From: Chloroflexota bacterium
GTDB taxonomy: Bacteria > Chloroflexota > Dehalococcoidia > SAR202 > GCA-002694895
NCBI GenBank assembly: GCA_002715665.1
Contig: PAZO01000010.1
Location: forward strand, 45,698-58,230
Length of the DNA stretch: 12,533 bases
Reading direction: 5' to 3'
Positions 6,872 through 12,533 of this stretch are shown here, one piece after another (within the stretch, counting starts at the first letter, position 1; the number at the start of each line of letters is the position of its first letter). The notes beneath the pieces were generated by a model, which saw only the letters and a list, made by a program, of their open reading frames with translations, ran no database searches and was not told where the DNA came from. The position numbers and the translations under genes were made by a program.

Positions 6872-8236
6872 ATGAATATTAATAAATCATTAGATATAGT
6901 TATATTAGCTGCAGGAAAAGGTAACAGAATGAAATCTGTTGGATTGCCTAAGCCATTGCATACATTAAATGGTATCCCAATAATTTCTTATTTACTCAAC
7001 CATTTACCATTATCAATTTTTAGTAATAAATTTGTAGTTATTCCTGATAATAAAAGTAAAATTAAAGAAACAGTGTCAAATTTTGATTCTTCTTTTAAGT
7101 ATGTTTTTCAATCAGAACCTAATGGTACCGGAGATGCGCTTTTACAAGCTTTAGATAACTTAAAATCAAAAAATATTATTGTGATGAATTCTGATAACCC
7201 TTTAATTACGGAAGAGACTATGTTGAAATTTGTTGATTCTCATATAAATAATCAATCAAATCTTTCAATTTTAGTTGATAAAATTAGCGATGATATTCCA
7301 GGTAATTATGGATTAGTTAAACGTTCAAGTGAAGGCAGCATCTTAGAAATAAATGAAAATTCCAGAAAGCTTGATTGTATAGACAAAGAATTTAATGTTG
7401 GTTTGTATTGTTTTAACTTAAATTGGTTAAAAAGTGCTATTCATAAAATAGCTAGTCAAAATCAAGAGATGTATATCACTGATCTTATAAAAATATGTGT
7501 TGAAGATGGTCATGAAATAAACGCTATATTTCCAGTAACAAAATCAGAATCTCTAGGAATAAATAACAAATATGAATTAAGTGTAGCTGAAAAAATAGCT
7601 CAAAAAAGAAAAAATATGGATTTGATGCTAAATGGAGTTATAATTACAGACCCAAATACAACGTTTATAGATTTTGATTGTGAGATTGAAAAAGGTACAC
7701 ATATAATGCCTGGTACTATTATTAAATCAAACTCTAAAATCAAACAAAATTGTTTAATAGGTCCTGATGTTGAGATAACAGAGTCTTGTATTGCCAATAA
7801 TACAAATATAAAAAAATCTGTCATTCAAAATTCTACTATTGGAGCAAATGTTAATATTGGACCGTTTTCACATATTCGAGACAAATCTGATATTCAAAAC
7901 AATGTATATATAGGTACAAATGTTGAAGTTAAACATTCATATATAAATTCAGGAACAAAGATTGGGCATTTTAGCTACATTGGCGATTCTGAAATAGGTG
8001 AAAATGTCAATATTGGCGCAGGAACTGTCACGTGCAATTTTGATGGTAAATCAAAGCAGAAAACAATTATTATGAATAACGTTTTTATTGGTTCTGGAAC
8101 AATGATTGTTGCTCCTATAAAGATCGAAGAAAATGCCAAAACTGGAGCAGGATCAATAGTTACTAAAAATGTTTCCAAAAACCAACTAGTATTCGGAAAT
8201 CCTGCAACAAATAAATATGTTGATTGGGATCTGTAG
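6872..8236 (+). CDS. glmU: Bifunctional UDP-N-acetylglucosamine pyrophosphorylase / glucosamine-1-phosphate N-acetyltransferase
   Basis: GlmU acetylates glucosamine-1-phosphate (C-terminal domain) and couples the product to UTP (N-terminal domain), giving UDP-GlcNAc for peptidoglycan and surface glycans. At 454 residues it is almost the length of the E. coli protein. The N-domain has the nucleotide loop LAAGKGNRM (12-20; Asn replaces the usual Thr), EPNGTGDAL (82-90), the metal aspartate in NSDNPLI (Asp108) and INNKYEL (230-236). A left-handed beta-helix of hexapeptide repeats runs from about 265 to 435. The acetyltransferase site is intact: Arg336, Lys354 in NVEVKHS, the base His366 in GHFSYIGD, and NIGAGTVTCNFDG (380-392). 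The extreme C-terminus, GNPATNKYVDW, resembles simple hexapeptide acetyltransferases more than the usual GlmU tail. It is a single gene, convergent with the lipoprotein at 8306 across 69 bp in which I see no GC-rich terminator. Confidence 0.96.
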   Translation: MNINKSLDIVILAAGKGNRMKSVGLPKPLHTLNGIPIISYLLNHLPLSIFSNKFVVIPDNKSKIKETVSNFDSSFKYVFQSEPNGTGDALLQALDNLKSKNIIVMNSDNPLITEETMLKFVDSHINNQSNLSILVDKISDDIPGNYGLVKRSSEGSILEINENSRKLDCIDKEFNVGLYCFNLNWLKSAIHKIASQNQEMYITDLIKICVEDGHEINAIFPVTKSESLGINNKYELSVAEKIAQKRKNMDLMLNGVIITDPNTTFIDFDCEIEKGTHIMPGTIIKSNSKIKQNCLIGPDVEITESCIANNTNIKKSVIQNSTIGANVNIGPFSHIRDKSDIQNNVYIGTNVEVKHSYINSGTKIGHFSYIGDSEIGENVNIGAGTVTCNFDGKSKQKTIIMNNVFIGSGTMIVAPIKIEENAKTGAGSIVTKNVSKNQLVFGNPATNKYVDWDL

Positions 8237-8305
8237 TAACTATTGGGTTGAGTTTCTATTTCCCATGCGCTCGAGTTATAAACCGAATTAAAATTTAATC
8301 TGTAT

Positions 8306-9136
8306 TTATTTATCTAATGATATTAATAATGGTGCACTAGCGGAAGATCCTTCTCCTCCTGTAGCTAAAGCAGTATAAATCCCTGGGCTCAAATCGACAA
8401 TTGATTCCAATTTAAAGGAACCAGAATTATTTGCTGACCCTCCTCCAAGGATTTTATTATTATCTTTAGTTAAAACTACAGCAATTATAAAATTTTCATT
8501 TGGCATAAATCCTGATCCATAAGCTACAGTAGATCCATTGGGAACTGCCGCGGCTACAATGAGATTCGCATTAGGAGATATAAGGTAAGGAGGTATTATT
8601 TGCTCTGGAATGATTTTTATAGCAGTACTTGATTTACTGCTGTCAGATCCTTCAGCAAGAAGAGTGTAAATTGTATTGTTAGTCAATTGTGATTTAATTT
8701 TTGTATTATTTGAAAGAGGCTTAGTTTTTAGAGAGAATGAACCACTCTCAGTCGCAACTATAGTTCCAATAATTACTTTCAAAGTATCTGAAAATTGCAT
8801 TGAAATTGTTACTGTTTCTCTTGAGTTAAATCCTGACCCCCAAATTTCAATCGATTCATTTGGAGTAAATTGTTTATTATGTATTGTTATAATTGTAGCT
8901 TGAGGCTGAGGAGCACTTTCTCCTACGAGACCCTGTATGCCAGCAGGGCCTGGAGGACCGCTGATTCCTTGGATTCCAGGAATTCCAGGATCACCTTTTT
9001 CGCCTGCGACACCTTGCTTTCCCTGAGGTCCTACAGGACCTTGTGGCCCTTCACTTGAACAAGCCAAACTAAATAAAATTGAAAATGCTATTATTGGAAT
9101 TAAAAATTTAGATAATCTATTTTTTCTTTTAAACAT
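8306..9136 (-). CDS. Collagen-like lipoprotein with two C-terminal beta-sandwich-like domains (third of the cluster)
   Basis: This 276-residue protein has a basic N-terminus, a hydrophobic core and lipobox SLAC with Cys26, so it should be lipid-anchored after signal peptidase II cleavage. Fourteen uninterrupted Gly-X-Y triplets follow (Gly30-71), including GEKGDPG, a charge pairing known to stabilise bacterial triple helices. A Pro/Gln linker leads to two related domains. Domain 1 is about 83-178 (GSGF 100-103, SGSF 131-134, YTLLAEG 157-163). Domain 2 is about 188-274 (GSGF 207-210, SGSF 238-241, YTALATG 254-260). Each has the GxGF...G...SGxF...YT-A-G pattern of Ig-like surface domains, and domain 2 matches the single domain of the two proteins upstream. 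No Shine-Dalgarno precedes the ATG, unlike its neighbours. Function is unknown; an extracellular trimeric stalk with globular heads is the structural inference. Confidence 0.87.
   Translation of the reverse strand: MFKRKNRLSKFLIPIIAFSILFSLACSSEGPQGPVGPQGKQGVAGEKGDPGIPGIQGISGPPGPAGIQGLVGESAPQPQATIITIHNKQFTPNESIEIWGSGFNSRETVTISMQFSDTLKVIIGTIVATESGSFSLKTKPLSNNTKIKSQLTNNTIYTLLAEGSDSSKSSTAIKIIPEQIIPPYLISPNANLIVAAAVPNGSTVAYGSGFMPNENFIIAVVLTKDNNKILGGGSANNSGSFKLESIVDLSPGIYTALATGGEGSSASAPLLISLDK
8924..9049 (-). repeat. Gly-X-Y collagen-like tract, 14 triplets
   Basis: This codes for residues 30-71 of the lipoprotein at 8306-9136. Glycine is invariant every third residue, with Pro frequent at X or Y. 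Unlike the two neighbouring genes, the triplets vary ([27 protein letters not shown]) and show no longer-period module. Confidence 0.9.
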
Positions 9137-9237
9137 AAAATTACTATTTATTAGATAATAATTCTATTTTAGGCATTTCTTTTTGTATTTGTAATTTGTT
9201 TTGAGTTAATTATTAACAAATTTTTAAGTTTATATTT

Positions 9238-9723
9238 TTATTCTGCGGCAGCAGTAACTTCTAGTGCAGCAACTGCTGTAGCACCGTTTTCACCGTCAGC
9301 AACTAGAGTATAAACTCCAGCAGGCCAATCAGCAGCAATGCTGACAGTCATTTTTGCAGCTCCACTTTCATTAACTGATCCACCAACTAAGAATTTGTCC
9401 ATTCCACCTTTTGCAGCTATTGCTGTAATAGCAACGGATGATTTTGACCCAAATCCAGCAACCATTATATGAGTGTCACCGCCAGCAGCAGCAGATGTAG
9501 CAGTCATAGAAGTTGATGCTCCATCTTGTCCATTAGCTCCAGGAACACCTTGTAATCCAGGAAGTCCAGGAAGCCCAGGGTCGCCTTGTACACCTTGTAA
9601 TCCAGGAAGTCCAGGAAGTCCAGGATCACCAGCAGGACCAGCAGGACCTTGACAGGCAATTAGTCCTACAGTAAGAACTAAGATAGTAATTGTTGATATA
9701 AATGATTTGTAAGTTTTATTCAT
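9238..9723 (-). CDS. Collagen-like lipoprotein with one C-terminal domain (second of the cluster)
   Basis: This 161-residue protein has a signal peptide with lipobox LIAC (Cys24), then 14 Gly-X-Y triplets (residues 26-67). These are built mostly from a 15-residue module, G(D)[12 protein letters not shown](Q/P), present twice. A single Ala/Gly-rich domain follows (about 70-158) with [20 protein letters not shown] (88-107), FLVGG (111-115) and [15 protein letters not shown] (133-147). That domain is strongly similar to the one in the protein encoded at 9824-10369 and related to domain 2 of the protein at 8306-9136, so the three are paralogues. The start is firm: AAGGAGG lies 7 nt upstream. The gene follows a strong hairpin, so it may depend on read-through from the upstream gene or on a weak promoter of its own (TATATT near 9746). 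The product is likely surface-exposed and membrane-anchored; its role is unknown. Confidence 0.9.
   Translation of the reverse strand: MNKTYKSFISTITILVLTVGLIACQGPAGPAGDPGLPGLPGLQGVQGDPGLPGLPGLQGVPGANGQDGASTSMTATSAAAGGDTHIMVAGFGSKSSVAITAIAAKGGMDKFLVGGSVNESGAAKMTVSIAADWPAGVYTLVADGENGATAVAALEVTAAAE
9541..9630 (-). repeat. Two tandem copies of a 15-residue (45-bp) collagen module
   Basis: This codes for residues 32-61 of the 161-aa lipoprotein: [15 protein letters not shown] then [15 protein letters not shown]. The same module occurs three times in the neighbouring gene. The tract is visibly G+C-richer than the surrounding DNA. Confidence 0.85.
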
Positions 9724-9730
9724 GTTTTTA

Positions 9731-9737
9731 CCTCCTT
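9731..9737 (-). promoter_or_regulatory. Strong Shine-Dalgarno of the 161-aa collagen-like lipoprotein
   Basis: The minus strand reads AAGGAGG, 7 nt before the ATG at 9723. This is a perfect match to the 16S rRNA 3' end. It stands out because cofE, glmU and the Nudix gene have none, and it suggests high translation. Confidence 0.8.
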
Positions 9738-9752
9738 AAAACAAAATATAAT

Positions 9753-9794
9753 GAAATAAAAAAAGGAACTTATGAAAGTTCCTTTTTTTATTTC
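9753..9794 (-). terminator. Intrinsic terminator hairpin (probably bidirectional) between two collagen-like genes
   Basis: This is a perfect 19-bp inverted repeat (9753-9771 and 9776-9794) with a 4-nt loop. The core is GGAACTT/AAGTTCC, flanked by seven A's on one side and seven T's on the other, so either strand yields a hairpin plus U-tract. On the minus strand it lies 30 nt after the stop of the 181-aa lipoprotein and 16 nt before the next gene's Shine-Dalgarno. A second small hairpin (ATACTTT/AAAGTAT, 9808-9823) directly follows the stop codon. It could terminate, attenuate, or act as a 3' stabiliser. Confidence 0.85.
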
Positions 9795-9823
9795 TTAAGT
9801 ATTAACTATACTTTCAAAAGTAT

Positions 9824-10390
<567 letters not shown>

Positions 10391-10474
10391 TTAGAATAAT
10401 CGTAGAAATAAATTAATTATAACTTCGATAAAAATCTAAAACTCAGATAAAGTTGATTACAATATGTGAGATAA

Positions 10475-10503
10475 ATAATATGTGTAGTAAGAGAATCTGT
10501 CAA
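10475..10503 (-). promoter_or_regulatory. Near-consensus sigma70 promoter for the collagen-like lipoprotein cluster
   Basis: On the minus strand, a perfect TTGACA (10498-10503) is followed by exactly 17 nt and TATTAT (10475-10480), one mismatch from consensus. This is the best promoter in the window. Transcription would begin near 10468, giving a leader of about 100 nt before the ATG at 10369. A second TATAAT at 10416-10421 could supply a shorter transcript but lacks a -35. The 216-bp interval 10370-10585 otherwise holds no convincing gene. Confidence 0.75.
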
Positions 10504-10585
10504 CCCTTCTGTTATGTTTTTGGAAGATAATTTAAAAATTAACGGATTTTTGCAGGTTTTTACTAATATTTTGTTCGATATATAT

Positions 10586-11230
10586 TTACTCGAATAAGTA
10601 TATAATTTTTTCATTTAGTGTACTTTTAGCTTTATTTATAGCCATCTTAGTTTCATGAGCCATCTTAGTATTATCGGTATTATTTATTCTATATTTGAAT
10701 AACCAGTATGAAAACTTTTTCAATTCATAAAAATTTAATTTATCTTTTTTAGATATTTTTTCTTCTTTATAAAATTTAGCAATTAGAGTACTTAATGATT
10801 TTCCATATATTTCTTTATAAAACTCATTTTCATAATTTGCATAAAATAAAGAGTTTTTTTCGTATTCCTGTAATTTGTAATGATAAATGAAATTTTCGAT
10901 TATAACTCCATAATAATAGTTTCGCATTTGACTAAGTTTTAATTTTGGTAAAGAATTTTTCATATAGTGATAGGTTTCAATACTTGGAAGAAGTCCCGTA
11001 CATGAACTGTAGTAGTAAGCTGATTTTGGTATTTGAGCTTTTATTGAAGAAACTAGTCTTTCTGTTAAAGTTAGCCAGTCTAAAGCTTCTTCATCAATCA
11101 AATAATTATATTTATAACCTCTGTAAAATTCTTCTTTTTCAGTCCATAAGCCGATAAAATCTACTATGCATTTTTCCCAATTTTCACTTTTACTTACTTT
11201 AGTTTGCAGATCTTTTATAATTGGCAGCAT
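10586..11230 (-). CDS. Uncharacterised protein encoded directly behind secA
   Basis: I do not recognise this 214-residue protein. It is rich in Tyr, Lys and Glu, and appears soluble and mostly helical, with no signal peptide or membrane segment. Distinctive stretches are FIGLWTEKEEFYRGYKYNYL (25-44), EEALDWLTLTERLVSSI (47-63) and MRNYYYGVIIENFIYHYKL (102-120). The C-terminal third is lysine-rich. The ATG is only 4 nt after the secA stop, with no Shine-Dalgarno of its own, so it is probably translated by coupling to secA and made in proportion to it. Length, codon use and base composition match its neighbours, which argues for a real gene. The link to secA hints at a role in secretion or simply shared transcription; no function can be assigned from sequence. 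Confidence 0.8.
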   Translation of the reverse strand: MLPIIKDLQTKVSKSENWEKCIVDFIGLWTEKEEFYRGYKYNYLIDEEALDWLTLTERLVSSIKAQIPKSAYYYSSCTGLLPSIETYHYMKNSLPKLKLSQMRNYYYGVIIENFIYHYKLQEYEKNSLFYANYENEFYKEIYGKSLSTLIAKFYKEEKISKKDKLNFYELKKFSYWLFKYRINNTDNTKMAHETKMAINKAKSTLNEKIIYLFE

Positions 11231-11234
11231 AGTT

Positions 11235-12533
11235 TTAATTTAGCATTAGTTGTCCATCTGGGCATTTTTTCACTTTCAAGCCACACCCACAAGGACATGG
11301 GTCGTTTCTTTTTATTTTCCCATTTTTACTTGGTGCAATGTTGTCGATAATATTAGTCTTTTTGAGTTCTTTTTGATTCTTATTTTTATTATTAGGAGAT
11401 TCAATATTAAGTAAACTTTTTGTAATACTAATATTTATATTTTCAATTAATTCTTCAAAAAGCTTAAGACTTTCTTGTTTAAATGCCATCAAAGGGTCTT
11501 TTTGCGCATATGATTGCAATCCTATACCTTGTCTAAGGTTTTCTATGCTAGTTAAATGATTAATCCAATAATAATCAATAATCTTCACGCATAGACTTGA
11601 AATAATACTTTTCTTATTTTCACCAAGTTTTGATATTAGATTAAGGTATTGATTGTAGGTGTTTTTTTTCAAATTAATTTCAATTTCATCTTCAGTTAAA
11701 TTTTTGAATTTATTATTATGATCAAGTTCAGTACTGAAGTAATTTTTAAACTCGGTAGAAATATGATTAGGTAAATTTTCTTTGTTATCGAAATCTATAC
11801 AGGAATCAATGAAGATTTCTATGGATTTGTTTAATATTTGATTTATATTTACATCTATTTTTGTGTCAATCAAAAAATTATTTCGAAGATTGTAAATAAT
11901 ATCTCTTTGGGTATTAGTTACATCATCAAATCTAACAAGATGTTTTCTTATATCAAAATTGTAGGATTCAATTTTAACCTGCGCATTTTCTATCGTTTTT
12001 GTAATCATTTTGTTTTCTATTGGAATGTCATCTTCTATCCCCGCCCATTCCATAAAACTTTTTAATCTTTCACCTCCAAATCTAGTCATTAGTTCGTCTT
12101 CAAGAGATACAAAAAATCTTGTACTTCCAGGATCACCTTGTCGGCCTGACCTTCCTCTAAGTTGATTATCAATTCTTCTTGCTTCATGTCTTTCTGTTCC
12201 AATTACATGCAGTCCGCCGAGTTTAACAATTTGCTTGTGATTTTCTTCCCATTTTGTGCCAGATTGTTGTTCCGATCCTCCTAAAATGATATCAGTTCCT
12301 CTTCCTGCCATATTAGTGGCTACTGTTACAGCTTTATATTTCCCAGCTTCTGCAATAATTGAAGCTTCTTTTTCATGGTTTTTGGCATTTAGGATATTGT
12401 GTGGAATTTTATGTTTTTTTAATAATTTACTGATTGTTTCAGATTTATCAATATTGGTTGTTCCAATTAGTATTGGCCTTCCCTGAGTATTTTTTTCTAT
12501 TACATCATTAATTACTGCTTTGTATTTTGCATG
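11235..12533 (-). CDS. secA: Preprotein translocase ATPase SecA, C-terminal half (5' end outside the window)
   Basis: SecA is the ATP-driven motor that pushes preproteins through SecYEG. The window shows its last 432 residues; the frame is open to the right edge, so the first half is missing by truncation of the window, not by mutation. Seen in order (visible numbering) are GRPILIGTTNIDKSE (18-32) and LNAKNHEKEA (48-57) of NBD2, NMAGRGTDI (74-82), the motif IDNQLRGRSGRQGDPGSTRF (121-140) followed by FVSLEDELM (141-149), the helical scaffold with HLVRFDDVTNTQR, and the two-helix finger region NLRQGIGLQSYAQKDPL (332-348). The C-terminal SEC-C zinc motif is altered: CPCGCG...KKCPDG (413-427), with an extra Cys and Pro where a His or Cys ligand is usual. 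An Asn/Lys-rich linker precedes it. A methionine at 12311 is internal, not a start. Confidence 0.97.
   Translation of the reverse strand, partial: HAKYKAVINDVIEKNTQGRPILIGTTNIDKSETISKLLKKHKIPHNILNAKNHEKEASIIAEAGKYKAVTVATNMAGRGTDIILGGSEQQSGTKWEENHKQIVKLGGLHVIGTERHEARRIDNQLRGRSGRQGDPGSTRFFVSLEDELMTRFGGERLKSFMEWAGIEDDIPIENKMITKTIENAQVKIESYNFDIRKHLVRFDDVTNTQRDIIYNLRNNFLIDTKIDVNINQILNKSIEIFIDSCIDFDNKENLPNHISTEFKNYFSTELDHNNKFKNLTEDEIEINLKKNTYNQYLNLISKLGENKKSIISSLCVKIIDYYWINHLTSIENLRQGIGLQSYAQKDPLMAFKQESLKLFEELIENINISITKSLLNIESPNNKNKNQKELKKTNIIDNIAPSKNGKIKRNDPCPCGCGLKVKKCPDGQLMLN

Noticed and set aside
8287..8299. A/T-only inverted repeat as a terminator between glmU and the 276-aa lipoprotein
   Set aside because: ATTAAA/TTTAAT has no G-C pairs and no following U-tract, so it is expected by chance in this composition.
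9205..9217. GTTAAT/ATTAAC repeat between the 161-aa and 276-aa lipoprotein genes
   Set aside because: Only a weak AT-rich palindrome with a 1-nt centre; not convincing as a terminator or operator.
10417..10614. 65-codon minus-strand ORF between the secA-linked gene and the collagen-like cluster
   Set aside because: It overlaps the end of the 214-aa gene in another frame, contains the strong promoter at 10475-10503, has no Shine-Dalgarno and shows no recognisable domain.
11235..12311. A complete 358-aa protein starting at the methionine at 12311
   Set aside because: That methionine is inside the SecA motif NMAGRGTDI and the frame continues upstream with typical SecA sequence to the window edge.

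Overview
The window is AT-rich (roughly 30% G+C by eye) and looks like a piece of a streamlined free-living bacterium. My best guess is a marine Chloroflexota lineage (Dehalococcoidia/SAR202-like). The reasons are a Chloroflexota-flavoured leucyl-tRNA synthetase (GPWDQGGDW near the signature loop), a coenzyme F420 gene (cofE), a small Cys-rich zinc-ribbon ORF, and short collagen-like lipoproteins. This placement is inference and rests on no database search.

Layout. Positions 25-5308 (+) read as one transcription unit: tRNA-Val(GAC), tRNA-Asp(GTC), a Nudix hydrolase starting 15 nt after the tRNA, a tartrate/D-malate dehydrogenase-type decarboxylating dehydrogenase, leuS and leuB, with gaps of 3, 18 and 12 nt between the protein genes. 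leuS therefore sits between two paralogous beta-decarboxylating dehydrogenases, next to leucine biosynthesis. An EVE-domain gene on the minus strand overlaps the leuB 3' end. It is divergent from a 59-residue Cys-rich ORF (5877-6056, +), which in turn overlaps the 3' end of cofE (-). cofE is divergent from glmU (+), which appears to be leaderless.

From 8306 to the right edge every gene is on the minus strand. In transcription order they are the C-terminal half of secA (its 5' end lies outside the window), a Tyr/Lys-rich protein of unknown function 4 nt behind it, and then three collagen-like lipoproteins. Each of the three has a lipobox signal peptide, a Gly-X-Y stalk and one or two beta-sandwich-like C-terminal domains. 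The first (9824-10369) has a near-consensus sigma70 promoter, a roughly 100-nt leader and a strong Shine-Dalgarno. A perfect 19-bp hairpin with flanking A/T tracts separates it from the second.

The most unusual part is this collagen-like lipoprotein cluster. Other points worth a second look are the degenerate KMSKS loop in LeuS, the altered SEC-C zinc motif in SecA, the small zinc-ribbon ORF, and the tRNA-to-mRNA junction. No insertion sequence, CRISPR array, integrase or rRNA was seen.
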